NCBI GenBank assembly: GCA_902464015.1
Contig: CABQHM010000039.1
Coordinates: 1-32,548 of the forward strand
Length of the DNA: 32,548 bases
Origin: an uncultured Coriobacteriales bacterium
Lineage (GTDB): Bacteria; Actinomycetota; Coriobacteriia; Coriobacteriales; UMGS124
Direction: 5' to 3'
Shown in pieces: positions 7,516-16,164 of this stretch (positions are counted from its first letter, which is position 1; every line of letters begins with the position of its first letter). Made by a program: the position numbers and the translations under genes. The notes under the pieces are model-generated. The model ran no database searches. It was given only the letters and a program-made list of their open reading frames with translations, and had not been told where the DNA came from.

Positions 7516-8738
7516 CCCATACACAGCACACCTCGCCGGAAATGGCGTCCGAGGACCTCGATCGCGCACGGTTCAAGCGGGCGCTTTCGAGCATGGACGC
7601 CTCTGACGAGACGATTGAGAGGATCATGCGCATGGCTGAGGAGGAAGATAGGTTGCAGGCGCAACAGGAGCAGACGTTTTTCCAGGTAACAGGGGCGGGT
7701 GCGCACGGCAAGAAGACCCCTCGCGCCCCGCGTGGCAGGCTTCGCGTGCGCACGGCAGTCGCAATCGCGGCCACCACGGCACTTGTCGCGTCGGCGGCAT
7801 ATGCGGCGGTGAACGTCGATTTCACCCATCTCGCGTTCGGCCCGAAGGGCAACGCCGACGTTGAGGCGCATACGGTGGTGGACCAGGATTGCATCAACCC
7901 CGTGAACGGCGAGCCCAAGAGCTGGGTTGTCCCGTCGCGTACCTGGGTGGATGTGGACGAACAGACCGCTGACCGCTTGCTTGATGGCTACGTGCTCGAT
8001 GCGGGGCTCACGGCTGAGTCGCACGGCTACACGCTCACCGTGGGCCAGTGTGTGATGGACGAGAACGGCAACGGCATTGCAGCCATCACGATCGAGAATC
8101 CCGACGGTGTTGATATCACCGATGCAGGGTATGGCGAGGTGTATCTCTCGAACGACGCCCCGGTTTTCGAGCTCGTGCAATCTCCCGACGGCGAGTCGCC
8201 CTGGGACGTTCGCATCGTGCGCGACACCGAGGCGAGCACCGATACCAAGCTTGTGGGCGCCGCCTACTTCGGGCCGTTCAGGGCAACCATTGGTGAGGGC
8301 CTCGTTTGGTCGCTGGTAAGTCGCGAAGGCGGCGGCCAGTCTTCGGTGCAGGCCAGCAACGCCGCAGGTGAGTCGACCTATCTGCCAGCGACAACCTTGC
8401 CTGCGAAGGAGTTCAAGGGCGATGACGGCTCGACTGTGGAGCTTTCTCCCATTGGCATGGTGCAGCATCCCGCCAGCGTCGACCAACACATAAGGGAAGT
8501 GGTCATTCGCTTTACGGATGGCACGGAGTACACGGTGTACCGCTGGGGAGTGGATGACCCAGTCGACAACAGCGTGCTGGCCTACGGGTACGGTTGGGAA
8601 AACGAGGATGACGCCGCCCGCGTGTTCAACCGCCTCGTTGACGTCGATGTCGTGGAGTCGGTCGTGCTGCGCGGTGTCATCCGGGCCGATGATCCCAACG
8701 ACGAGCAGGAATTCGAGACGGTGCTGAGCGCCGCGTAG
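7512..8738 (+). CDS. Membrane-anchored probable anti-sigma factor with large outer domain
   Basis: The 408-residue product has a cytosolic N-terminus of about 78 residues, rich in charged helices, one transmembrane helix (about 80-100, after RGRLRVR) and an extracytoplasmic domain of about 300 residues. The topology and ATGA overlap with the sigma gene support an anti-sigma role, with the inner part holding the sigma factor and the outer part sensing. I see no zinc-binding ZAS motif (HxxxCxxC) in the N-terminus, so it is not the classical type. The outer domain is acidic and not recognised; DUF4179-like is a possibility I cannot confirm. A bidirectional terminator follows at 8793. Confidence 0.7.
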   Translation: MTHTQHTSPEMASEDLDRARFKRALSSMDASDETIERIMRMAEEEDRLQAQQEQTFFQVTGAGAHGKKTPRAPRGRLRVRTAVAIAATTALVASAAYAAVNVDFTHLAFGPKGNADVEAHTVVDQDCINPVNGEPKSWVVPSRTWVDVDEQTADRLLDGYVLDAGLTAESHGYTLTVGQCVMDENGNGIAAITIENPDGVDITDAGYGEVYLSNDAPVFELVQSPDGESPWDVRIVRDTEASTDTKLVGAAYFGPFRATIGEGLVWSLVSREGGGQSSVQASNAAGESTYLPATTLPAKEFKGDDGSTVELSPIGMVQHPASVDQHIREVVIRFTDGTEYTVYRWGVDDPVDNSVLAYGYGWENEDDAARVFNRLVDVDVVESVVLRGVIRADDPNDEQEFETVLSAA

Positions 8739-8792
8739 CAGCTGGTTCGAGCGGAGTCTGATGCGCTTTATAAACAACGGCCATGAGTGAAA

Positions 8793-8839
8793 AGCGCCCG
8801 CCCTTCTCGTGTAATCGAGGAAGGCGGGCGCTCTTGTTT
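8793..8839. terminator. Bidirectional rho-independent terminator
   Basis: AGCGCCCGCC..TTCTCG (8793-8809) pairs with CGAG.AAGGCGGGCGCT (8816-8832) over about 16 bp with minor mismatch and a 6-nt loop. CTTGTTT follows on the plus strand and a TTTTC stretch on the minus strand. It lies between convergent genes. Confidence 0.8.
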
Positions 8840-8919
8840 GCGCTGGTAGCGGGTTCGCCTGCGGTAGGCCTCGCTTGTGGCGTGTCTCGCTGCTGGTGAG
8901 CGCTTTGCACGGCGCACCT

Positions 8920-10101
8920 CTACTGCAAAGTCACGAAAAGCCGCGTGACATAGCCGGCCTCGTTGCAGCGCCAGCGCCAGCTGAAATACGTCCCCCAGAA
9001 CTGCCCTGCCGCGTCAAGCTGGTAGAACGTATTGTCGAGCGTCTCGCCATCGATATAGAAGTCGAGCATGTCGATGACGCAGCCAGGATAGGTGCACACC
9101 GCTTGAATCGCGGCGTCGGCCAGCGTGCAGATCTCGGGGGAGAGACGCACGTACCCCGGGCGGCCCAAATCGACGGGCGAGTCGTGCCGGGGCGTCCATC
9201 CCCAGTGGTCGCGCGCCAGCGTCTGCTCCGATACCATGAAGTAGAAGCGTTGGGCGCCGATGTCCTCGTCCATGTCGTCCCAGGTGGCGTCGGAGTAGTA
9301 CCAGGTGCCGCCGATGCACGTCATGTTCCAGGTGTGGAGTATCTCCTGGCTGTCGACGACCTCGCAGGGGATGCCGAGCCGCTCCATGACGAGCGCGAAG
9401 GCCGACGAGTAGCCCGTGCAGACCGCCTTGCCAAAGGCGAGGGCGCCCAGCGGCGTGCGCGACATGGTGTCGAGAATGTAGGGCTCCACCACGTCGTGGT
9501 CGTAGGCAACGTTGTTCTGCAGCCAGTCGTACACATACAAAGCCTTGTCATATTCGCTGGCAGCGGGGTCAATCTGCGCGACAAGCGAGGTGATGGCGGC
9601 GTCGAGGTCGGCTTGATAGGTTGCAAGCGCGGCGCTGTCGATGCGGTAGCTCACCTGGAACGAGACGGCCTCTTCTCCGCGCGTCGAGTAGTCGATGGTC
9701 AGATAGTGGGCTGCCCAAGGTGCCGTGTGCAGGTACTCGAGGGCAGCCTCGAAGTCTTCGGTGCTGATATGGTTCGCCGAGATGTCCACCAAATCGAGGC
9801 TGCAAGCGGTGAGTGTCTCATACAGTACCTGCAGCGCGGCCAAAAAGCCTTCGGAGTAGTGGGCGCGGTCGGCGTCGGTGATGCCTGGCACGCTAGGCAC
9901 GGCTGCTGTATCGGCGCCGTCAGACGCGGCAGGCATCGAGACCTGCGTGTCGGTTTGGGCGCCCTGCGTCCCAAGCGCATCCCCGAAGACCGAGCGCGCG
10001 GCCCAGGCGGGGGAGGCTCCGTCCATTAAGCACGTGCCAGCAGCGAAAGTAAGCCCGGCGACAAGGTCGCGGCGGGAGACGGTGCGTTCGACGTGCTTCA
10101 T
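8920..10101 (-). CDS. Tat-exported transglutaminase-like protein
   Basis: The 393-residue product starts with a Tat-like signal (VSRRDLVAG, hydrophobic run, AWA near residue 34). The region 178-285 matches a transglutaminase/papain-like core with the expected triad: Cys228 in KAVCTGYSSAF, His256 in LHTWNM, and Asp271 in WYYSDATWDD. Bacterial members of this fold are usually peptidases or amidases acting on peptide cross-links in the envelope. The C-terminal 100 residues are not recognised. AAGGAGG lies just upstream of the ATG. It is the second gene of a leftward pair with dedA, 9 bp apart, so both are probably co-transcribed; a cell-envelope role would fit both. Confidence 0.82.
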   Translation of the reverse strand: MKHVERTVSRRDLVAGLTFAAGTCLMDGASPAWAARSVFGDALGTQGAQTDTQVSMPAASDGADTAAVPSVPGITDADRAHYSEGFLAALQVLYETLTACSLDLVDISANHISTEDFEAALEYLHTAPWAAHYLTIDYSTRGEEAVSFQVSYRIDSAALATYQADLDAAITSLVAQIDPAASEYDKALYVYDWLQNNVAYDHDVVEPYILDTMSRTPLGALAFGKAVCTGYSSAFALVMERLGIPCEVVDSQEILHTWNMTCIGGTWYYSDATWDDMDEDIGAQRFYFMVSEQTLARDHWGWTPRHDSPVDLGRPGYVRLSPEICTLADAAIQAVCTYPGCVIDMLDFYIDGETLDNTFYQLDAAGQFWGTYFSWRWRCNEAGYVTRLFVTLQ

Positions 10102-10110
10102 GGGCCCTCC

Positions 10111-10833
10111 TTATGCGAAGTGCTTGCCCTCGTGCGTGTCGGCGTCCCGGTCGGAAGCGGACTCACCCGTGGCAGCGGCCTTCTTCTTGCGCTTTGCCTG
10201 CCAGCCTTTCACGACGCCGATAGCAGCGGGAATGGCAGAAATGGCGATGATGAGCACGAGCACGAGCTCGAAGTGCTCCTGGACAAAGGGCACGCCGCCG
10301 AAGAAGTAGCCAAGCAGCGTGAAGATCGACGACCAGGTGATGCCGCCCAGGACGTTCCAGATGACGAAATGATGCCACTTCATGCCGCCCATGCCGGACA
10401 GGAACGGCACGAACGTGCGGATGAAGGGAAAGAAGCGGCCGAGGAACACGGCGAGCGGGCCCCACTTGTCGATGAGGGCCTGCGACTTCTCGATGCGCTC
10501 GGGGGTCATCGACTTTACCTTGCCCGAGGCGATGATGCGACTACCGAAGAAGTGGCCGATGGCGAAGTTGCACTGGTCCCCCAGGATGGCCGCGCACCAC
10601 ACGGTGAGTAGCAGCGGGAACAGGGAGAGTCCGCCGCCGTCGGCCGCAAAGCAACCGGCTGCGAAGAGCAGTGAGTCGCCGGGCAGGAACGGGAACACGA
10701 CAACGCCGGTCTCGATGAAGATGATGAGGAACAGCGGCGCGTACACCCACACTGCGCCCAGGCCGGCGATCCAGCCGGCAATGGCGGCGCGGGGGTCTTG
10801 GATGAGTTCAATCAGGTACTTGATGGGATTCAT
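10111..10833 (-). CDS. DedA family membrane protein
   Basis: The 240-residue protein carries DedA/SNARE-associated domain motifs: ETGVVVFPFLPGDSLLFAAG (41-60), GDQCNFAIGHFFG (85-97) and FLGRFFPFIRTFVPFLSGMG (130-149). There are four to five hydrophobic segments and a basic, then acidic, C-terminal tail. DedA proteins are linked to undecaprenyl-phosphate or phospholipid flipping across the inner membrane and to proton-motive-force maintenance. The start is set at ATG 10833 (MNPIKYLIEL), where homology-like sequence begins; AAGGA lies about 12 nt upstream, a little far. It is upstream of the transglutaminase gene in the same direction. Confidence 0.88.
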   Translation of the reverse strand: MNPIKYLIELIQDPRAAIAGWIAGLGAVWVYAPLFLIIFIETGVVVFPFLPGDSLLFAAGCFAADGGGLSLFPLLLTVWCAAILGDQCNFAIGHFFGSRIIASGKVKSMTPERIEKSQALIDKWGPLAVFLGRFFPFIRTFVPFLSGMGGMKWHHFVIWNVLGGITWSSIFTLLGYFFGGVPFVQEHFELVLVLIIAISAIPAAIGVVKGWQAKRKKKAAATGESASDRDADTHEGKHFA

Positions 10834-11305
10834 GCGGGGGAGTGATCCTTCCGTGAGGCGGGCAGAATGCAAACGAAAACAGTCCGAACGCGCCTGGGTC
10901 TTGCCGCCGTTTTGGCAAAACCTCACACGCATTCGAACTGGGGCTCAACATGTCGGCTGCAGTATACCCGCCCTTTACATGCTGCCTGTGCCTCTCGTCA
11001 ATCCTTGACATGGATTTTGCTTGAGTCGCACGAGGCGGGGGCATCTCCGTGGGTGGCCCTGGATTGCGCGGCTTGGGAAAACGTGCGCTGCATTTTACAT
11101 GCAAGCGGTCCATACCACCAGCTCAATACAGCCTTACCCATTTTGTCCGATGTCAGGTTCGCCCACTTTGGGCAATGCGATTGGTCGTTTTGGGCGTCGC
11201 GAAGCCAGGCGCGGCTCGCAAGAATCGTACGTGTCGCGCCAAGGGATGGCGTGAGGGTCTTTCGGGTTCGCGTTATCTCGCGGACAAGGAATGAAAGGAA
11301 TTGCC
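10834..11305. other. Intergenic gap between divergent dedA and reductase
   Basis: This 472-bp stretch has no credible gene. It must hold promoters for both directions. TTGACA occurs at 11006 but no good -10 box follows at 16-18 bp. No repeat or palindrome stands out. AAAGGA at 11294-11299 is the ribosome-binding site of the next gene. Confidence 0.4.
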
Positions 11306-12841
11306 ATGAGCGTTGCTTCGCAGAGCGTGTCGCGTAGGGCTTTTGCCGTTGCCGGTGTTGCAGCGGGGGCAGGCGTGGTCGCCACCGCCTTCGTCCCCAA
11401 GCCTGCCCTCGCGGCTGACGACGTGGCGTTTGACGAAGAGTGCGACGTCCTTGTCGTCGGTTCGGGCTATGCGGGTCTCGCCGCTGCTTACGAGGCTGCC
11501 AAGGCAGGTGCGCAGGTGCGTGTCATCGACAAGCGTGCTTTCATGGGCGGCAACTCGTACGTCGCCGACGGCCAGATTGCCGTTGTCGGCTCCGATGCCC
11601 AGAAGGCTGCGGGCATCGAGGACAGCGTGGACATTTTTGTGTCTGACATGCTCACCGCCGGCCTCAACCTCAACTACAAGGACAAGTGCGTTCTCATTGG
11701 CGAGAAGTCCAATGAGACGTTCCAGTGGACCATCGACGAGATTGGCGTTGAGTGGGCCCAGGATGAGAAGACGGGCCAGGCCCAGCTCATCGCCCAGGGC
11801 GGCCACTCCGTCATGCGCTGCATTCCGCCGAAGGTGAACAAGGGTTCGGGCATCATCGACCCCCTCTCCGAGAAGCTTTCTGAGATGGGAATCGAGATTG
11901 AGACCGACACCATGCTCACCAACCTGGTGAAGGATGCCGACGGTCGCGTGATGGGCGCCGAGATCTCCCTCGATGTGACGGATGACGACACCTCTACCGC
12001 CAGTGCCATCAAGCTCGTCAAGGTCAACAAGGGTGTCGTCATGGCCACGGGCGGCTACGGCGCCGACGTTGCCTGGCGTAGCGCCCAGGACCCGCGTCTT
12101 GACGAGACTGTGGGCAACACCAACCGCGAGGGTGCCACGGCGGCCGGCCTGTCCGTCGCTCTGGCGGCCGGCGCCCTGGCCATCCAGCTCGACCAGATCC
12201 AGTGCTACCCCTACACGAGCCCCGACGAGGAGAGCTTCGGCGTTGCCGCCACGTGGATTGAGGCCGAGAGCGCCTATGCGCCCACGATCGACCCCACCAC
12301 GGGCAAGCGTTTCGTCAACGAGCTCACCGACCGCAAGAAGTTCAGCGACGCCATGTTCTCCGTGGGCCAGCCGCTGCTCCAGATTGGCAGCGTGGACAAC
12401 GTGCCCGACTGGTGTTCCGAGAGTCTCAACGCGGCCCTTGAGGCTGGCGTTACCCGCGAGTTCGACTCCCTCGAGGCCATTGCCGACGAGTTCGGCGTGC
12501 CGCTCGACGGCCTGCAGGAGCAGATGGACAGCTACAACGCCTGCGTTGAGGCTGGCGAGGACACCGAGTTCGGCAAGCTTCTCAACGATGACGCCAAGCC
12601 CGTCGTCACCGCTCCCTACTACGTGACCCGCACCTGGCCGAAGGTGCACCACTGCATGGGCGGCCTGCTCACTGACGAGAACGGCCAGTGCGTGGATAAC
12701 TTCTTGCAGCCCATCGCCGGCCTCTATGCTGCCGGCGAGGCTACGGGCGGTGTCCATGGCGCGTGCCGCCTGGGCTGCAACGGCACCCTCGACTGCCTGG
12801 TAAACGGCCGCATCGCCGGCCAGAGCGTCGCCGCAGAGTAG
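11306..12841 (+). CDS. Tat-exported FAD reductase with full fumarate-reductase active site
   Basis: The 511-residue protein has a Tat signal (VSRRAFAVAG, cleavage near residue 36) and an FAD fold (DVLVVGSGYAGLAA, 47-60). It is the only paralog here retaining all three signature sites of soluble fumarate reductases: Arg343 in GKRFVNELTDRK (proton donor position), His448/449 in HHCMGG, and Arg488 in GGVHGACRLG. It has no FMN or haem domain. It should reduce fumarate or a close unsaturated acid (for example urocanate-type substrates) outside the membrane. The start is ATG 11306 with AAAGGA 6 nt upstream, not ATG 11291. A strong terminator follows. The gene lies first in a rightward series leading to a LuxR regulator at 14639. 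Confidence 0.9.
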   Translation: MSVASQSVSRRAFAVAGVAAGAGVVATAFVPKPALAADDVAFDEECDVLVVGSGYAGLAAAYEAAKAGAQVRVIDKRAFMGGNSYVADGQIAVVGSDAQKAAGIEDSVDIFVSDMLTAGLNLNYKDKCVLIGEKSNETFQWTIDEIGVEWAQDEKTGQAQLIAQGGHSVMRCIPPKVNKGSGIIDPLSEKLSEMGIEIETDTMLTNLVKDADGRVMGAEISLDVTDDDTSTASAIKLVKVNKGVVMATGGYGADVAWRSAQDPRLDETVGNTNREGATAAGLSVALAAGALAIQLDQIQCYPYTSPDEESFGVAATWIEAESAYAPTIDPTTGKRFVNELTDRKKFSDAMFSVGQPLLQIGSVDNVPDWCSESLNAALEAGVTREFDSLEAIADEFGVPLDGLQEQMDSYNACVEAGEDTEFGKLLNDDAKPVVTAPYYVTRTWPKVHHCMGGLLTDENGQCVDNFLQPIAGLYAAGEATGGVHGACRLGCNGTLDCLVNGRIAGQSVAAE

Positions 12842-12882
12842 GTAAGCGCGAGAGTCTCATCGCTAAGTCCCGTTTTCAATTC

Positions 12883-12913
12883 GCCGGGGCCCAAATGGGC
12901 CCTGGCGTTTTTT
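12883..12913 (+). terminator. Rho-independent terminator
   Basis: GCCGGGGCCC-aaat-GGGCCCTGGC (12883-12906) with one G-T pair, followed by G and six T. It separates the two neighbouring flavoprotein genes into different transcripts, or at least attenuates read-through. Confidence 0.85.
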
Positions 12914-12941
12914 GTTGACATCTATTTGATGGAGGATGTTC

Positions 12942-14510
12942 ATGTTTGCAAATGCTTCTATGAGCCGCCGTGCCCTTGTCGCCGGTGCCGCTGCGCTTGC
13001 AGCTGCGCCCGTTGCCTACGCCGACGAGGCAAATGTCGAGCAGAGCTGGGATGAGGAGTTCGACGTCATCGTCGTAGGCGGCGGTATCGCCGGCCTCACG
13101 ACTGCCATCACCGTGGCTTGCGAGGGCGACGGCGCAAGTTGCCTGCTCGTGGAGAAGTGCGAGCAGGGCAACGGTTGCTCGCCCGTGTGCGACGGCGACG
13201 CCATGTATGACATCGAGTGGGATTATCTCAAGAGCTTGAACACGCTGCCCAGTGGCGAGCTTGCAGTGCCCGAGGACGTTCTCGAGGTGTTTTATGAGGG
13301 CATCAAGGACAACCTCCCCTGGCTGAAGGAGATTGGCGCCCCCGAGGACAAACTTGTGATCAACGACCCGGGCACGGCTTTCGTGGAATACAAGGAGTTC
13401 GACGCCGAGCCTTGGTACAGCGCTCTTTGGTTTGACTCCAAGAACGAGGCCCCCTACAACCATCTCTGGCGCTTTATGGACACCCTTCGCCAGACTGAAT
13501 ATGCCGACTCCATTGACTATCGCGCCAACACGCCCCTCGAGGAGCTCGTACAGGCCGCAGACGGCACTATCGAGGGTATTGTTGCCAGTGGTCGCCGTTA
13601 CAAGGCAAACAAGGGCGTCGTGATGTGCATCGGCGGTTTTGAGCACAACCCCGGCATGCTCCAGTCCTTCCTTGGCCAGGGCCAGGCTATTTCGTGGGCC
13701 GGCACGGGCAACACGGGCGACGGTCTGTCGATCGTGGCGCGCGTGGGAGCTGATTTCTGGGGCATGCACGACGGTGCCTGCTTCTGGATAGCCCAGCGCG
13801 ATCTCGAGAACACGACGTTCTCCAACGGCACGTATGCGTGTCACAAGTACAAGAAGTTCGGCATCACCGTTGGCCAGAATGGTCGCAGGTTCTATATGGA
13901 CTGGGACGGCCACAAGTCTGTCGACGAGATCAACCTCGAGTGGACGCGCGATCTCTCCCTGCATGTCGGCAGCCGTCACGGCACCATGCAGTTCGGTGGT
14001 GAGTGGACGCACCTGCCCATGCCGAGCAAGGCGTGGTTCATTTTCGACCAGGCTGCGCTTGACCTCGAGGAGGGCGCCTTCCCCACGGACAAGTGGGGCG
14101 ATCCTGTCGAGGCCGGCTTTGCCTACAAGGCCGACACGCTCGAGGAGCTGGCCGAGATGTGTGGCATGCCTGAGCCCTTTGAGCTGGCAAAGACGGTTGC
14201 CGCATGGAACGGGTTCTGCGATGCGGGAGAGGATATGGCGTTCTATCGCCCCTCCGACACGCTGACGAAGATCGAGACGGGCCCGTTCTATGCCCAGCTG
14301 TGTGCTCCCACCATGCTGAACACCGACGGCGGCCCCAAGCGTTCCGCCCGTTCTGAGGTTCTTTCCACGACCGGTGAGCCGATCCCTCATCTCTATGCTG
14401 CTGGCGAGTTCGGTAGCGTGTGGGGTTACCTCTACCAGGGTTGCGGCAACGTCGCCGAATGCCTTGTGTTTGGCCGTATTGCCGCTCGCAACGTGCTGGG
14501 CATTGCATAA
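12942..14510 (+). CDS. Tat-exported FAD-binding oxidoreductase, divergent active site
   Basis: The 522-residue product has a Tat signal (MSRRALVAGAAAL, cleavage near residue 28) and an FAD fold (DVIVVGGGIAGLTT, 41-54). The C-terminal FAD contact is LYAAGEFG. It belongs to the same superfamily as the other five but is the most divergent. The usual NE-x-T-x-R segment reads RRFYMDWDGHK (316-325), and HxxMGG reads MLNTDGG. Loss of the arginine and histidine argues against fumarate chemistry; a ketosteroid- or enoate-type substrate is possible but unproven. The start is ATG 12942 because GGAGG (12931-12935) lies 6 nt upstream, whereas ATG 12936 abuts that site. The LuxR gene downstream is the likely regulator. 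Confidence 0.85.
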   Translation: MFANASMSRRALVAGAAALAAAPVAYADEANVEQSWDEEFDVIVVGGGIAGLTTAITVACEGDGASCLLVEKCEQGNGCSPVCDGDAMYDIEWDYLKSLNTLPSGELAVPEDVLEVFYEGIKDNLPWLKEIGAPEDKLVINDPGTAFVEYKEFDAEPWYSALWFDSKNEAPYNHLWRFMDTLRQTEYADSIDYRANTPLEELVQAADGTIEGIVASGRRYKANKGVVMCIGGFEHNPGMLQSFLGQGQAISWAGTGNTGDGLSIVARVGADFWGMHDGACFWIAQRDLENTTFSNGTYACHKYKKFGITVGQNGRRFYMDWDGHKSVDEINLEWTRDLSLHVGSRHGTMQFGGEWTHLPMPSKAWFIFDQAALDLEEGAFPTDKWGDPVEAGFAYKADTLEELAEMCGMPEPFELAKTVAAWNGFCDAGEDMAFYRPSDTLTKIETGPFYAQLCAPTMLNTDGGPKRSARSEVLSTTGEPIPHLYAAGEFGSVWGYLYQGCGNVAECLVFGRIAARNVLGIA

Positions 14511-14562
14511 CGTATATCCCGTGCGCGATTGCATAGGGTCATTCATATAATTGCACGTAGGG

Positions 14563-14595
14563 ACGCCCCGGGCCGCATGGATAGGCCTGGGGCGT
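14563..14595 (+). terminator. Probable terminator hairpin
   Basis: ACGCCCCGGGCC (14563-14574) pairs with GGCCTGGGGCGT (14584-14595), 12 bp with one G-T pair. The following GTTGTATACT is only moderately T-rich, so it may be a leaky terminator or a leader hairpin before the LuxR gene. Confidence 0.5.
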
Positions 14596-14638
14596 GTTGT
14601 ATACTGCCTGCGGTTATTCATGCTGGAAGGGGCAGTGT

Positions 14639-16078
14639 ATGGGCAACGTGGGACCTGGTAGAGAGGGGCGCGCTGGCGGCGCCTTCGGTCGTAGTGCATG
14701 GACCCTGCCCTTGTTGCTCACGTTCGGTCTCACGGCGACGGATCTGTGGTGCGACCTGCTTGGGCACAGTCCCGCCAGCGCCGCGGCGAACAACCTCGTG
14801 TGGGATACGTTCACCAACGGCCGAGTGTTTTGGTCGCTGTCATTTCTTATCATCTGCTCTCTTATGGTGGCGTTTCCTAAAGAGATGGAACGGGTCGAGC
14901 GTGTGGGGGATTGCGCTGCGCCGTTGATTGCGGCCGCGCTGGTGGCCGCGTATCCGCTTCTCCCGCAGGCGGGGCCTGCTGGAGCCGCCATGGTTGCATG
15001 CGCAATTGTGATCACAGGCATGTGCTACGGGTGGATGGAGGTGCGCCTACTGGCGGAATGCGCGCGCCCGCAGAGTTTTGCGATGGCGTTTTGGGCAATC
15101 GCCGCGAGTCAGGCCATCAAGGTCCCCCTCACTTCCCTTGCGGCCATGATGCCCGAGGCCGCTCAGACCGCAGTGACGGCGCTTTTGGCGGCGAGCCTTC
15201 TGCCGACGTTTTTGCTGCTGAGGCGCAGTCGTGCCGGCAAGGGCATCAACGCGGCCATCGAACCTGCCCGCATCGATCTGCCAGCGCCCGACCAGACGTC
15301 TGTTCTTGTGCTTCTCGTACTTCTCCCTGTCATGAACTCGGTCGCCCGTGCCCTCAGCAACCTGGCGTTTTGGGGTGGTGCGCACGTTATGGACGGCTCG
15401 GAAATCGCTGTGAGCCTGCTGGCGCCGGTGGTGTTTATCGGCATAGTTGCCGCGACGTTTGCCCGTCTTCGCAACGAGCACGTTGTGGGGCGTCTCTTCG
15501 TGGCGCTTGTCGTGATTCTGGGCTGCATCGTTGTGTTTGACGAGGATGCCATGGTTCGCGCGGGCCTTCCAAAGCTGTTCATCGACACGCTTGTGTCCGC
15601 AACGGAGCTCTACTCGCACCATCTGTTCTGGGTCATCGCTGTGTTTGCCGTACGTACGGTGGACTGGCACCCCTATAGGCTTGCGGCTCTCACCGAGCTC
15701 TCGATGAGCGCCGTCGCGTTCGCCTTCGGCCTCATGCTCCAGACGTTTACAGGCATCGGGCGCTTTTTGGTGAACGGCGCGCTCTATGTGGTGGTGGTCA
15801 TCGCCCTTGCGCTTTTGTGGCGCATGCGCGGGATTGCCGTCGAGACTTCAAAACCCGTCGATGTGGGCGACGCTTGCGAGCGCGTCGCCTCCAAGGCGGG
15901 CCTTACCCCGCGTGAGGCCCAGGTCTTCGCCCTTCTCGTCCAGGGTCGCAGCCGCGTGTTCATCCAAGAGGAGCTGGGCCTTTCCGACAGCACCATCAAG
16001 GCTCATACCAGCCATGTCTATCAAAAGCTCGGCGTACATTCCAAGCAGGAGCTCATCTCGCTTGTAAGGGAAGCCTAG
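14639..16078 (+). CDS. LuxR-family regulator with multiple transmembrane helices
   Basis: The 479-residue protein is built like the one at 2320: about 12 hydrophobic segments (residues 20-395) and a C-terminal LuxR helix-turn-helix (about 420-477; LTPREAQVFALLVQGRSR, then LSDSTIKAHTSHVYQKLGVH). It should be a membrane-bound one-component regulator. It lies downstream of two exported flavoprotein genes on the same strand and probably controls one or both. The start is ATG 14639 with GGAAGG 8 nt upstream; an in-frame GTG at 14594 falls inside the preceding hairpin and was rejected. The ligand is unknown. Confidence 0.85.
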   Translation: MGNVGPGREGRAGGAFGRSAWTLPLLLTFGLTATDLWCDLLGHSPASAAANNLVWDTFTNGRVFWSLSFLIICSLMVAFPKEMERVERVGDCAAPLIAAALVAAYPLLPQAGPAGAAMVACAIVITGMCYGWMEVRLLAECARPQSFAMAFWAIAASQAIKVPLTSLAAMMPEAAQTAVTALLAASLLPTFLLLRRSRAGKGINAAIEPARIDLPAPDQTSVLVLLVLLPVMNSVARALSNLAFWGGAHVMDGSEIAVSLLAPVVFIGIVAATFARLRNEHVVGRLFVALVVILGCIVVFDEDAMVRAGLPKLFIDTLVSATELYSHHLFWVIAVFAVRTVDWHPYRLAALTELSMSAVAFAFGLMLQTFTGIGRFLVNGALYVVVVIALALLWRMRGIAVETSKPVDVGDACERVASKAGLTPREAQVFALLVQGRSRVFIQEELGLSDSTIKAHTSHVYQKLGVHSKQELISLVREA

Positions 16079-16164
16079 GGGGCTCGATGCCGATGGCGGG
16101 CGAGCGGTCGTCTCTGTGGCGTCTACGAGCGGCGGCCTCGCGCATTTCGGCAGAAAAGTAACCC

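Noticed and set aside
12915..12920. TTGACA as -35 of the 12942 gene
   Set aside because: It overlaps the end of the terminator, and any -10 at normal spacing would fall on the ribosome-binding site and start codon.
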